Translations under genes and position numbers: made by a program
Notes under the pieces: generated by a model
Told to the model about the DNA's origin: nothing
Seen by the model: only the letters and a program-made list of their open reading frames with translations
Database searches by the model: none
Source of the DNA: Cystobacter fuscus
GTDB lineage: Bacteria; Myxococcota; Myxococcia; Myxococcales; Myxococcaceae
Assembly: GCF_002305875.1 (NCBI RefSeq)
Contig: NZ_CP022098.1
Coordinates: 6,200,001 to 6,264,000 of the forward strand
Length of the DNA: 64,000 bases
Reading direction: 5' to 3'
In this document: positions 24,901 to 33,725 of the stretch, one piece after another
Position numbering within the stretch: the first letter of the stretch is position 1
Layout: every line of letters begins with the position of its first letter

Positions 24901-26202
24901 ATGCGTTCTTCTTCTCCTCCCAAGGTCCGACAACTCCGTCTCCTCGCGGGCACCGTGCTGGCCCTGCTCGCGGCGTGCGCGGTCCAGCCCCGGACCCTCC
25001 CGCCCTCGAGCGAGCCCCGCGTCCTGCGCGTGGGAACGAGCAGCGACTACCCGCCCTTCAGCACCCTGCACGACGGGCAGGCGTCCGGTTTCGATGCCGA
25101 GCTCATGCAAGCCTATGCGTCCGACCGCGGCTACCGCCTCGAATGGGTGCGCTTCCGCTGGCCGGAGCTGGTGGCGGACCTCGGCGCCCACCGCTTCGAC
25201 GTGGCGACCAGTGGCATCACCGTCCGGCCCGATCGCTCGCTGACCGGGCGCTACACCGTTCCGGTGGCTCGCAACGGGGCCTTGCTGCTCCTGCGGCGCC
25301 CGGCCTGGGCTCCTCCGCCCGCGAGTCCCCCCGAGGAGCCGCTCGCGCTCCTGCGCGTGCTCGACCGGCCCGAGTTCCGCCTGGCCGTGAACCGGGGCGG
25401 ACACCTGGAGCGCGTGGCGCGCGCCCACTTCCACCACGCGAACATCGTCGCCATTCCCAACAACGCGGCGGTGCGCGAGGCGCTGGCCAATGGAGAGGCC
25501 GACGCGGCGCTCACCAATACCTTCGAGGGTCCCCGCTGGGCCGAGGGCCTCTCCGGCATCGAGCGGGTGGGCCCGTTCACCCGGGACGTGGTGGCGCTCT
25601 ACGTGGAGCCCTCGCGGGCCGATCTGGCCGCCGATCTGGACATGTGGCTCCTGCAACAGGAGGCGAGCGGAGCGCTCGAGCGGATCCGCGCCCGGCACCT
25701 GGGCCCCGGCGCCACCGGGCCCACCGCGACGCCGGTGGACGCGCTGCTCGCCGCGACGGCCGAGCGGCTGGCGCTGATGCCCCGGGTGGCCACGGCCAAG
25801 CGCCGCGCGGGCCAGCCCATCGAGGTGCTCGCGCAGGAGGCACGGGTGCTGGACACCGCCCGGAAGGAGGTCCACGAGGCCGCGGCGGCCCTGGGCCTCG
25901 CGGCGCCCAGGGACGAGGCCATCACCGCGTTCTTCCAGGCGCAGATGGACGCGGCCAAGCAAATCCAACTCCGTGCCCCCGACAGCGCGGAGGCCCCCGT
26001 GAACTCCCTCGATGGCGAGCTGCGGCCGGCGCTCGCGCGGATCAGCGCGCGCATCAGCACCCTCGTGCCGCGCGTTCCCGGTGGACTGGACCGAGAGGCC
26101 GTGCGGCGCAAGGCACGCGAGGAGCTCGCGTCCACCGGGCTCGAGGGCGCGGAGATGGACCGCCTCGCCGATGCGCTGGTGGAGCTCGGCACGGGCCGTT
26201 GA
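24901..26202 (+). CDS. Lipoprotein fusion: cyclohexadienyl dehydratase (PheC)-like and AroQ chorismate mutase-like domains
   Basis: A 433-residue lipoprotein (VLALLAACA lipobox). Residues about 38-265 form a periplasmic solute-binding type 3 fold (LRVGTSSDYPPFSTLHDGQASGFDAELM, LGAHRFDVATSGITVRPDRS) as in secreted PheC, which converts prephenate to phenylpyruvate. Residues about 275-365 (LLAATAERLALMPRVATAKR..., QPIEVLAQEARVLDTARKEV, FFQAQMDAAKQIQLR) match the all-helical secreted AroQ chorismate mutase, with K..., E.R.L and Q..A.K..Q as usual. Together they would convert chorismate to phenylpyruvate outside the cytoplasm. Met 24901 gives the lipoprotein signal; the longer frame covers the terminator. 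Confidence 0.8.
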   Translation: MRSSSPPKVRQLRLLAGTVLALLAACAVQPRTLPPSSEPRVLRVGTSSDYPPFSTLHDGQASGFDAELMQAYASDRGYRLEWVRFRWPELVADLGAHRFDVATSGITVRPDRSLTGRYTVPVARNGALLLLRRPAWAPPPASPPEEPLALLRVLDRPEFRLAVNRGGHLERVARAHFHHANIVAIPNNAAVREALANGEADAALTNTFEGPRWAEGLSGIERVGPFTRDVVALYVEPSRADLAADLDMWLLQQEASGALERIRARHLGPGATGPTATPVDALLAATAERLALMPRVATAKRRAGQPIEVLAQEARVLDTARKEVHEAAAALGLAAPRDEAITAFFQAQMDAAKQIQLRAPDSAEAPVNSLDGELRPALARISARISTLVPRVPGGLDREAVRRKAREELASTGLEGAEMDRLADALVELGTGR

Positions 26203-26446
26203 GTCCTGGAGGGGAAGGGCAGGGGGCGCGCGGACCCAAGCCAACCTAAGTAAGTTCTGTCAGGGGCAACCACCGCCGAGGCCGAGAAATCGGGCTTCGG
26301 CGCTGCTTCGCCTGAACGGATTTAGTTGGGATGGCTTAGTAGAGAAGGATGGGCCCGAACACATCGGCGGATTACGGCACCGAGGCCGTCCCGCCAGGCC
26401 CCTGCGCTCCATCCCCTTGCGCAGGTTCTGTTCCCACTTCGGCCAG

Positions 26447-27649
26447 TCAGCGCTGGCGAGCGCGCCAGACAAGGTGGACTCCGTGGCCCAGTTTCGGAAC
26501 GCGCTCCCGCTCACCTAGTCCCTCAATGGTGAGGAAACCCTCCTTCTTCCAGTCTTCGAGCCATCCCTTCACGTCTTGCTCCCACGTGAGCGGCGCAGCG
26601 AGTGCGAATCCCCATGCGTCGTCGTACAGAACGCGCCCATTTTTCTCGAGCATCCTGCGAACTCTATCGCGAGCCTTCGTGACGTAGCGGTCACGGAGTT
26701 GCTCGTAGTGGTCCGACTTTGGGTCCTCGCGCTGTCCGAAAAGGACCAACTCACCCTGGCCGGACCGCTCCATGCGGTCGCGCCGCTGAGCCTCAGCACG
26801 GCGCGCCTCCATCTCATTCATCGCGCTCCGCTCGGCGTTCTTGAAGACTTCGACTCCTTTGAGATCGCGGGTTGCGTAGATGAGATGGAAGTGCGTGGTG
26901 GCTCTCAGCGGATTCAGCACCACCGCCGTGCAAACGTGCTTGAACCGACCCGTACGCTTGACGTTCTGGACGTAGGCGCCCACGAGCCGATCCTCACGGT
27001 CCTGCTTGGTCAGCCCGATGATCTCCTCTTGAATCTCGCCTCTTCCGAAGAGGCGCTCGAAGGACTCGCGATGCACCTCCTGCGGGGAGTTGATGAACCG
27101 TCGGATGTGCTGGGTCATGAAGTTGATCAGCACCTCTCCGGGCTCAAGCTCAAGAAGCTGGCGAATCTTATCCATCGCGAAGCCGGACCATCCCTTGGGG
27201 TCGATGAAGATAAAGGGGAAGCCCTTCTTGCCTCCAGCCTCGATGAAGCGGCGAATCTCCGGGATGGCCTCCTCAAAGTCGCAGTTCTGCGTGCGGACCT
27301 CGGCGTCTGTGGTGGCCTTCGCGAAACTGTCGAGGTGCTGGTACGCGGCCCGATTCTTCTCGATGAAGAAGCAGCGGATACCCAGCTCGATGTCACGAGC
27401 CCGAAGCGTGTTGCGCGCCTTCCGCAACTCCTCAAGGGCAATGGCGAAGGAGCTGTCTTCGAACGCCGACGACTGCGTGTTCCACGGGCCCGAAAAGCCG
27501 TCCACGTACGTGATGGGATTCCACTTCGAGCCAACAATGTGCGCAAATCGCTCGAGGTACTTCCTCAGGATGAAGTGCTTGACCCACGTCTGATCACGGC
27601 CATCGTAGAGCGCTTGAGCATTAGCTCCCCCCTTCTCGGCATCGCTCAT
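26447..27649 (-). CDS. tcmP: Three-Cys-motif partner protein TcmP
   Basis: A 400-residue protein matching TcmP, a family named for always accompanying three-Cys-motif (Gp37/Gp68-type) genes. Typical parts: the N-terminal KHFILRKYLERFAHIVGSKW, ITYVDGFSGPW, IRCFFIEKNRAAYQHLDSF, FPFIFIDPKGWSGFAMDKI and INFMTQHIRRFI, suggesting a Rossmann methyltransferase-like fold with DPKGW in a catalytic position. Biochemical role not established. Its start lies 3 bases after the stop of the partner gene on the same strand. Composition is lower in GC than flanks, so the pair was probably acquired. Confidence 0.85.
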   Translation of the reverse strand: MSDAEKGGANAQALYDGRDQTWVKHFILRKYLERFAHIVGSKWNPITYVDGFSGPWNTQSSAFEDSSFAIALEELRKARNTLRARDIELGIRCFFIEKNRAAYQHLDSFAKATTDAEVRTQNCDFEEAIPEIRRFIEAGGKKGFPFIFIDPKGWSGFAMDKIRQLLELEPGEVLINFMTQHIRRFINSPQEVHRESFERLFGRGEIQEEIIGLTKQDREDRLVGAYVQNVKRTGRFKHVCTAVVLNPLRATTHFHLIYATRDLKGVEVFKNAERSAMNEMEARRAEAQRRDRMERSGQGELVLFGQREDPKSDHYEQLRDRYVTKARDRVRRMLEKNGRVLYDDAWGFALAAPLTWEQDVKGWLEDWKKEGFLTIEGLGERERVPKLGHGVHLVWRARQR

Positions 27650-27652
27650 CCC

Positions 27653-28456
27653 TCACACCACCTTCCCCTCGTATTCAACATTTGCGATTGCCTCCAATCG
27701 TCGCTGGCGCTCCATCACCGAGGCAACCGTGGGTACATCAGGAAGTGCATCGTATGTCTGGCCATCCAGCTCACGGCCAGTTCGGCTCTTTTGGACCCCC
27801 CCCCACTGCTTGAAGAAGAACGGAACCTGCGCGCGGCGGCACTGGTCCCTCACGGAGGTGACCCACGCCCTCTGCAAGGGTCGGGCACCAGCCCCACTCT
27901 CGCCCCCGACAATCACCCAGTGGATCCCGCTCAACTCGAATTGACCAAGGTCTTCGAGCAGAGGTTCAACAGAGAGGAAGCGAACACGTGCTGGGGCGGA
28001 GCGCAGATGCTCGACTCGCGGTAGGCCATAGCGTCGATCCTCCACGCTGACTCCCCACCAGATGTGCGAGTGATCCGCTGCGAAGCGCAGTTTGGTCCTC
28101 AGCAGGTCACGCATCCGCTCCGAGCGCTTGGTGAGCACTTGGTAGGTGTGCCAGTTCGCCACCGTCATGACCCGGACCACTGATACGATGTAGTTGTCGG
28201 GAACGTCCTTGTGAAACAGGTCGCTCATCGAGTTGACGAAGACCTTCCTTGGCGTCGCCCATCGCAAGGGCTCAGCGAGCTTCTCAGGCACGAGACGTAG
28301 GTCGAAGCCCTGCCCGTAGGGGTGGTCGGGCACACCTCGGAACCGTTCGGCGAAGGTCTCGGCGTAGCAGTGCTTGCATCCCGGGGAGATTTTGGAGCAG
28401 CCGCGAACAGGGTTCCACGTTGCGTCCGTCCACTCGATCTTCGAGGTCGCTGCCAT
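27653..28456 (-). CDS. Three-Cys-motif protein (phage Gp37/Gp68, DUF5131 family)
   Basis: A 267-residue DUF5131 protein: TSKIEWTDATWNPVRGCSKI and SPGCKHCYAETFAERFRGV contain the three Cys (C...C..CY) that resemble a radical-SAM-type iron-sulfur site. KVFVNSMSDLFHKDVPD, YQVLTKRSERM, WWGVSVEDRR, FLSVEPLLEDLG, WVIVGGESG and PFFFKQWGG are further family blocks. Family members occur in phages and mobile islands and pair with TcmP; function unproven. First gene of the two-gene unit. Confidence 0.88.
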   Translation of the reverse strand: MAATSKIEWTDATWNPVRGCSKISPGCKHCYAETFAERFRGVPDHPYGQGFDLRLVPEKLAEPLRWATPRKVFVNSMSDLFHKDVPDNYIVSVVRVMTVANWHTYQVLTKRSERMRDLLRTKLRFAADHSHIWWGVSVEDRRYGLPRVEHLRSAPARVRFLSVEPLLEDLGQFELSGIHWVIVGGESGAGARPLQRAWVTSVRDQCRRAQVPFFFKQWGGVQKSRTGRELDGQTYDALPDVPTVASVMERQRRLEAIANVEYEGKVV

Positions 28457-28649
28457 GTGTCCCGTCCGTGAGGTCTGAACCGGTGTTCAGACTATCATTC
28501 CCGCTCAGGGGTGTGATCCCCGGATTTGGCTTGGGAAGCTCTATCCCCGAGGCAATGCAGCGGCGGCCTCATTGGGCCTTGTGGAGCGTGGCGACTCGAC
28601 GGGTCCACGGCCTCGGACGCCTCCTCCGTCTCAGTAGCCTGCTGCGGGG

Positions 28650-30011
28650 CTACTTCGGGCCGGAGTCCGCGGTGCCACGGGAGATGGCGGCCTTCAGCTT
28701 CCACTTGAGCTCCTGCCATCCCTTGCCGCCCACCTCGCGGATCGTGTCGAGCGCGTCCCCCGCGCCGCTCGCCACCTGCTCCGGTGAGACCTCGCCCATG
28801 CCCTGGCGCACCCGATCCAGCCAGGCCAGGGGCGAGTAGATCTCCTTCGCGCGCTCGGGGCCGAGCACGGTGACGAGGATTCCCTCCGGCCCGCCCGCGC
28901 GGGCGATGAGCGCCTGCCCCAGGATGATGGCGGCGCGGGTCTGGAGGAAGATGGGCAGCCGATCTCCATGCCCGCGCAGCTCCTCCGCACAGGCATGAAT
29001 CTCCTCGCGCTCCTTCTGGCCGACGTACGGGCTGGCGGCCAGCTTGTCGAGGGACTCCGCGGACTCCTCGTAGCGCTCGCGCCGGAAGTGGATGAAGGCC
29101 CAGCCCCACCACGTCAGCTCGTTCTCCACGCCCAGCTTCTCCAGCGAGTGCAGTGCGCGCTCGATGTCGTCCTCCGCGGCGCGCTCACGGTCGAGCGCCA
29201 TGCGGTTCCACGCGCGCAGGAAGTAGCCGGCGGCCAGCAGTGCCTCACGCGTCTGCTCGGGCTCCATGCCCCGGTAGCCGGGGAAGGCCGCCGGAGGCAG
29301 GGCCTCCGCCTCGGACAAGAAGGCGTTCAGCTCTTCCTCGGCCGCGTAGTGGTACTTCGCCTCGCAGAACGCGAGGCCTCGGTTGGCGTGGATGAGGACA
29401 CGGAACGTCGGATCCCACGTCGGCTGGGGCGTGGCGCGTGACAGCTCGTAGAACACCAGGTCGGTGGCCGGGACCCGGTTGCCCCGGTCCGCGCTGTCGA
29501 GCAGGAGCCAGACGGCGGCCAGCAAGGCGTGCTCCTGCCCGATGTCGTACCCCAGGAAGAGGGGAGGCTCGTCCGGGTTCCAGCGGGTCCACAGCAGGGG
29601 AAACTCGTCCTCGTCCCGCTTCTCGAGGGTCTTCTTCGCCTTGTAGAAGGCGACCCCCAGGTCCAGATACTGCTTGGCGATCTGACGGGCTTCCTCCTGT
29701 GTGACGGCCTTGTCGGGCAGCGCCCGCGTCGCCTCGAGGGCCTTCCAGAGCGCGGCGATCTCCTTGGGCGCGTGGGGTTGCCCCTCGGCGCGGATGGTCA
29801 GCTTGAGGGCCCGGTAGGGCACCAGCGTGTAGGAATCGCGGATCTTCTCCTCGATTCTGGCGCGCTCCTCGGCGGCCCGTTCGGCGTCCGACTTGCGGCA
29901 GCCCCCCAGGACCGCCAGGAGCACGAGGGACAGCGCGGCGGCGTGGGACCGTCCGCGGACATTCCAGAACGGAGACACGGCGGGCGAGGCGGACGCGAGT
30001 GGGGCAGCCAT
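28650..30011 (-). CDS. Lipoprotein of unknown function, helical repeats
   Basis: A 453-residue lipoprotein: the signal peptide region with lipobox VLGGC precedes a strongly charged coiled coil (RKSDAERAAEERARIEEKIRD). The rest is helical with TPR-like spacing (LIHANRGLAFCEAKYHYAAEEELNAFL, ELTWWGWAFIHFRRERYEES) but no clean repeat assignment. Start at 30011 is a choice: the frame reaches 30068, but Met 30011 keeps the lipoprotein signal within normal distance. Likely periplasmic or outer membrane. Divergent context: the next gene on the same strand is an oxidoreductase 60 bases upstream. Confidence 0.72.
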   Translation of the reverse strand: MAAPLASASPAVSPFWNVRGRSHAAALSLVLLAVLGGCRKSDAERAAEERARIEEKIRDSYTLVPYRALKLTIRAEGQPHAPKEIAALWKALEATRALPDKAVTQEEARQIAKQYLDLGVAFYKAKKTLEKRDEDEFPLLWTRWNPDEPPLFLGYDIGQEHALLAAVWLLLDSADRGNRVPATDLVFYELSRATPQPTWDPTFRVLIHANRGLAFCEAKYHYAAEEELNAFLSEAEALPPAAFPGYRGMEPEQTREALLAAGYFLRAWNRMALDRERAAEDDIERALHSLEKLGVENELTWWGWAFIHFRRERYEESAESLDKLAASPYVGQKEREEIHACAEELRGHGDRLPIFLQTRAAIILGQALIARAGGPEGILVTVLGPERAKEIYSPLAWLDRVRQGMGEVSPEQVASGAGDALDTIREVGGKGWQELKWKLKAAISRGTADSGPK

Positions 30012-30070
30012 CAGGCGGGACGGTATCACGAGGCCCCTGTCCACTGTTCGGGCGCCTCGGGAAGCCACGG

Positions 30071-31087
30071 TCAGAAGCCGCTGAGCACCACCTTGCCCAG
30101 GGCTCGGCCGCTCTCGATGAGCTCGTGGGCCTGCTTGAGGTGGGCCGCGTTGATGGTGCCCAGGTTCGTCTTGAGCGTGCTGCGCACCTGGCCCGCGTCC
30201 ACGAGCTGGGCCACTTCGTCGAGCAGCTGGTGCTGGGCGATCATGTCCGGCGTCTGGAAGCGCGAGCGGGTGAACATGAACTCCCAGTGCAGCGAGATGC
30301 TCTTGCCCTTGAGCTTGTTGATGGGCAGGGGTGCGTCCGGATCGTCGATCAACGAGAGCGCGCCCTGGGGCTTGAGCACCTCGACGATCTCATCGAAGTG
30401 CTGCTCGGTGTGGGTGAGCGCGAGCACGTAATCCACCCCTTCCGGGACGATCTGCTTCACCTTCGCGGCCCAGGGCTCGCGGTGATCCACCACGTGGTGC
30501 GCGCCCAGCTCGCGCACCCAGGTCTGGGTCTCCGGACGGGACGCCGTGGCGATGACGGTCAGCCCCGTGAGCCGCCGCGCCAGTTGGATGGCGATGGAGC
30601 CCACGCCGCCCGCGCCCCCGAGCACCAGCACCGAACCCCCCTTCGAGCCCTCTCCGCGCGCCACCCGCAGGCGATCGAACAGCATCTCCCACGCGGTGAT
30701 GGCGGTGAGGGGCAGGGCGGCTGCCTCGGCGAAGTCGAGCGAGCGGGGCTTGTGGCCCACGATCCGCTCGTCCACCAGGTGCTGCTCCGCGTTGGCGCCC
30801 GGGCGATCCAACGAGCCGGCGTAGTACACGGCGTCGCCCACCTTGAACAACTTCACCTCGGGGCCCACGGCCACCACCGTGCCCGCGGCATCCCAGCCGA
30901 GCTGCTTGTTCTCACCCTTCGGGTCCACCCGCGCGCGGATCTTCACGTCCACCGGGTTCACCGAGATGGCCTCCACCCGCACCAGCAGATCCCTCCCGGT
31001 GGGGGCCGCCGGGGCGGCAACGTTCACATCGATCAGGCTCTCGGCGTGGGTGATGGGCAGCGACTGGCGGTAGGCGACGGCTTTCAT
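30071..31087 (-). CDS. Zinc-type alcohol dehydrogenase-like NADPH oxidoreductase
   Basis: A 338-residue medium-chain dehydrogenase/reductase: N-terminal GroES-like part (LLVRVEAISVNPVDVKIRA, LGWDAAGTVVAVGPEVKLF), Rossmann glycine motif VLVLGGAGGVGSIAIQLARR, and C-terminal KVVLSGF. Zinc ligands of true alcohol dehydrogenases are absent (no CxGxH), so it is a zinc-independent quinone-oxidoreductase type, as in zinc-binding alcohol dehydrogenase family proteins. Divergent from the LysR gene at 31196, with an intergenic palindrome: that regulator probably controls it. Confidence 0.88.
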   Translation of the reverse strand: MKAVAYRQSLPITHAESLIDVNVAAPAAPTGRDLLVRVEAISVNPVDVKIRARVDPKGENKQLGWDAAGTVVAVGPEVKLFKVGDAVYYAGSLDRPGANAEQHLVDERIVGHKPRSLDFAEAAALPLTAITAWEMLFDRLRVARGEGSKGGSVLVLGGAGGVGSIAIQLARRLTGLTVIATASRPETQTWVRELGAHHVVDHREPWAAKVKQIVPEGVDYVLALTHTEQHFDEIVEVLKPQGALSLIDDPDAPLPINKLKGKSISLHWEFMFTRSRFQTPDMIAQHQLLDEVAQLVDAGQVRSTLKTNLGTINAAHLKQAHELIESGRALGKVVLSGF

Positions 31088-31173
31088 GGGCTTCTCCTCG
31101 GCGGCTCTCGGGTGGCCGCGTTCGCGAGTAGCTAGATAAACCCCTCGAAGAATATGCGTGATTGATAGTTGAT

Positions 31174-31206
31174 ATGCGCTCCATAAATCCTGAATATGGA
31201 GCGCAT
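31174..31206. promoter_or_regulatory. 12-bp palindrome between oxidoreductase and LysR genes
   Basis: ATGCGCTCCATA (31174-31185), nine-base spacer, TATGGAGCGCAT (31195-31206): a perfect inverted repeat in an AT-rich gap between divergent genes, as expected for a LysR-type operator. It covers the first annotated ATG of the regulator (31196), so either the regulator represses its own translation start region or its true start is the next ATG at 31205 or 31226. Confidence 0.6.
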
Positions 31207-32089
31207 GGGGTACACGGACCTGGACATGGATCTGCTCCGCTCCTTCGTGATGGTGGTGGACGCGGGGGGGTTCACGGCGGCGGGGGCGAAGCTCGGGCGG
31301 ACGCAGGCGGCGATGAGCATCCGCATCAAGCGGCTGGAGGAGCTGCTGGAGCGGCGGGTGTTCGACCGCGGCAGCCGCCTGCCTTCGCTGACGGCCGACG
31401 GCGAGCTGCTGCTGAGCTACGCGCGGCAGATCCTCAAGTTGAATGACGAGACGGTGCAGCGCTTCGCCGAGCCGGACAACGCGGGGGAACTGCGCCTGGG
31501 CGTCGCGGAGTATTTCGTGCCGCAGCACCTGCCCGGCATCCTGTCGCGCTTCTCCCAGAGCCATCCCCGCGTGCACATCCAGGTGAAGGTAGGCCTCAAC
31601 GACACGCTGTTCGAGGCGCAGCAGCGCGGGGAGCTCGACGTGGTGATCGCCCTGTGCGCCAACCCGGGGCAGCAGGGGGGGCGGCTGTTGCGCCGGGAGC
31701 GGCTGCTCTGGGTCTGCGCGCGCGACTTCCGGATCGACGCGGCGGCGCCCGTGCCCATCTGCACGCTGCCACCGTCGTGCATCTTCCGCGCGCGGGGCTT
31801 CGAGGCACTGGAGGCACTCGGGCGGGCCTGGCGGGTGCTCTACACGAGCGAGAGCATCATGGGCGTCACCGCGGCGGTGCGCGCGGGCCTGGGTGTCGCC
31901 GTGCTCCCGGAGTGCTGCGTGACCGAGGGCCTGCGGGCCCTGTCCGTCGACGAGGGCTTCCCGGAGCTCGAGGGCATCCAGCTCAACCTCTTCGGAGAGA
32001 GCCCGGAGCGCGGTCACCTGATGGCGCCCCTCTTGCGCTTCATCGACGAGAGCCTGCGGTCGGGGGGCCGCCCGTCGCTCGATCACTGA
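31196..32089 (+). CDS. LysR-family transcriptional regulator
   Basis: A 297-residue LTTR: helix-turn-helix in DLDMDLLRSFVMVVDAGGFTAAGAKLGRTQAAMSIRIKRLEELL, then an effector domain beginning GELRLGVAEYFVPQHLPGIL. It reads divergently from the oxidoreductase and shares a palindromic intergenic region, so it is the likely regulator of that gene. Start: ATG 31196 is inside the palindrome; ATG 31205 or 31226 (MDLLRSF, the usual LTTR beginning) are equally good. Confidence 0.9.
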   Translation: MERMGYTDLDMDLLRSFVMVVDAGGFTAAGAKLGRTQAAMSIRIKRLEELLERRVFDRGSRLPSLTADGELLLSYARQILKLNDETVQRFAEPDNAGELRLGVAEYFVPQHLPGILSRFSQSHPRVHIQVKVGLNDTLFEAQQRGELDVVIALCANPGQQGGRLLRRERLLWVCARDFRIDAAAPVPICTLPPSCIFRARGFEALEALGRAWRVLYTSESIMGVTAAVRAGLGVAVLPECCVTEGLRALSVDEGFPELEGIQLNLFGESPERGHLMAPLLRFIDESLRSGGRPSLDH

Positions 32090-32096
32090 CGAACGA

Positions 32097-32120
32097 GGTG
32101 CCCGGAGGTATCAGGGCACC
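32097..32120. terminator. Terminator hairpin between convergent genes
   Basis: GGTGCCC (32097-32103), ten-base loop, GGGCACC (32114-32120), in the 43-base gap between the stops of the LysR gene and the minus-strand lipoprotein gene. Position suggests a bidirectional terminator. Confidence 0.55.
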
Positions 32121-32132
32121 CATCGCCCCGGC

Positions 32133-33491
32133 TCACTCGATGGTGAAGTGCACGGGGATGGTGATGGCGGGGTAGTTGCGGCCGGTCAGCGTCACCTCCG
32201 CGTCATAGGTGCCGGGGGGCAGGTCACCCTGCACGATGACGTGGAAGCGCGACACGGTGCCCGCCTTCATCCACAGGGGATAGGCCACGGGGCAGGTGGA
32301 GAACAGGCAGGAGATCCACTCGCCAATGGCGACGAAGGGCGTGACGATGGCGATGGGAATGGCGAGGACGGGGCCGGCGATCCCCGCATCGCCCACCGCA
32401 TCCCAGAGCTCTCCCACCAGCGTCTCCGGCTCGTCGATCGCGACGCGCACCGCCTCCTTGCCGCCGCCGGTGACCTGGAGATCGGCGAGCACCGCGTCCC
32501 CGCGCATCGTCTTCTCCCGGTAGACGACCGTGAGCAGCTCACGCCCGTGCTGGGGGACCTTGAGGACCTTCTTCTCGTCGAAGGCCACCTGCACCTCGGC
32601 CGGAACGAGCAGGCCCGAGTCCGTCATGGCCTGGGTGAGCTGGAAGGAGCCCTCGCTGCGGGCGCTCCCGGGTTGCAGCAGCACGCGGCCCTGCACGCCC
32701 ACGAGCCCGCCGGGCAGTGGCGGGGGAGGGGAGAGCTCCGAGGACGCGAGCGCCCCGGCTTGAGGCGCGCCACCGAGCGCGAACCGGGGGGACTCGATCA
32801 CGCTCGCCTGGTTCTCGATGAACGAGGTGGTGTACCAGTACATGTGTTTCGCGGAGTCCACCTTCACGCTTCCGGAGATCGCCGTGGAGCCGCTCGCGGT
32901 GACCAGCACGCCCCGGGTGAAACCAGACAGGCTCAGGCCGCTGGGTTGGATGGCCACGGGATCGGAGAAGAACAGGGCCTTCTGGGCCAGGCTCCAGTCC
33001 TCCGGGAACGTGACCTGGGGATCGCTCACGTTGGAGTCCATCCGGGTCTTCAGCTCGACGGCGGGCGCCGCGCTTCCATCCTCCCGGTGCGTGCGTGCCG
33101 TCGCCTTGGAGAGCGCCACGGCCCCCAGCGTGCCCGCGGTGACGGAGATCCGCTCACCCTCCAGCAGCAACAGTCCCGTCTGCGCGCCGACCTGGGCCTC
33201 GGAGAAGAAGACGTAGTACTTTTTGTCCGGGAAGCTGGCACCCGTCACCAGGGTGCTGGGGGCGTCGACGCGCGCGGTGCCTTCCGTGGTGAGGATCAGC
33301 GGGCTCCCGGACAACTCGAAGGAGGCCGCGTGTCCAACCGGACGGCCCGCGTGCTCGGAGGTCCAACGCGCCTGGAGCTGCTCGGGCGTGAGCCCCTCCT
33401 CGAGATTCTCATCGGAGCCCCTACAGCCAGACTGGCTCCCGAGCACGAATACGGCGGACATCACCACGACCGGTTTGAAGAAGCGTCGCAC
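32133..33491 (-). CDS. Lipoprotein of unknown function
   Basis: A 452-residue lipoprotein: signal peptide MRRFFKPVVVMSAVFVLGSQSGC, then acidic linker RGSDENLEEGLTPEQLQARW. The body is beta-rich with a Pro-rich hinge (ELSPPPPLPGGLVG). A hydrophobic segment near the C-terminus (IAGPVLAIPIAIVTPFVAIGEW) with two nearby Cys (ISCLFSTC) is unusual for a lipoprotein. Ends in a beta-sandwich-like domain (YDAEVTLTGRNYPAITIPVHFTIE). No known family recognised. Confidence 0.72.
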   Translation of the reverse strand: MRRFFKPVVVMSAVFVLGSQSGCRGSDENLEEGLTPEQLQARWTSEHAGRPVGHAASFELSGSPLILTTEGTARVDAPSTLVTGASFPDKKYYVFFSEAQVGAQTGLLLLEGERISVTAGTLGAVALSKATARTHREDGSAAPAVELKTRMDSNVSDPQVTFPEDWSLAQKALFFSDPVAIQPSGLSLSGFTRGVLVTASGSTAISGSVKVDSAKHMYWYTTSFIENQASVIESPRFALGGAPQAGALASSELSPPPPLPGGLVGVQGRVLLQPGSARSEGSFQLTQAMTDSGLLVPAEVQVAFDEKKVLKVPQHGRELLTVVYREKTMRGDAVLADLQVTGGGKEAVRVAIDEPETLVGELWDAVGDAGIAGPVLAIPIAIVTPFVAIGEWISCLFSTCPVAYPLWMKAGTVSRFHVIVQGDLPPGTYDAEVTLTGRNYPAITIPVHFTIE

Positions 33492-33725
33492 GGCTCTCCC
33501 CCTCGATTGGATGCTGCGTTCGCCCCATTATTGGCGGCAGCCCCACTGTTTGGATCTGCACGGTGCATCCGTCCAGAGTCCCTGGGTGCACCCGCGTTGA
33601 CCCGATGCGTCAGTCATTCCGGGGAAATCATTTATTAGGAACTTTACTTGGAGTCATGTTAAACAGGTTTTCTCTCACGGGCGCCACGCCAACAGTGATG
33701 CGCCGGGGTGAGGGGAAATTCCGAC

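Noticed and set aside
23107-26244. 1045-codon minus-strand frame and other very long antisense frames (7592-10492, 12218-14356, 1712-3598, 36144-38117)
   Set aside because: Their translations are His/Gly/Arg/Ala-rich with no domain order, and they lie opposite genes with signal peptides and catalytic motifs; in high-GC DNA such frames arise by codon bias.
26447-28456. Prophage
   Set aside because: Only the Gp37/Gp68-type gene hints at phage; there are no capsid, tail, integrase or lysis genes around it.
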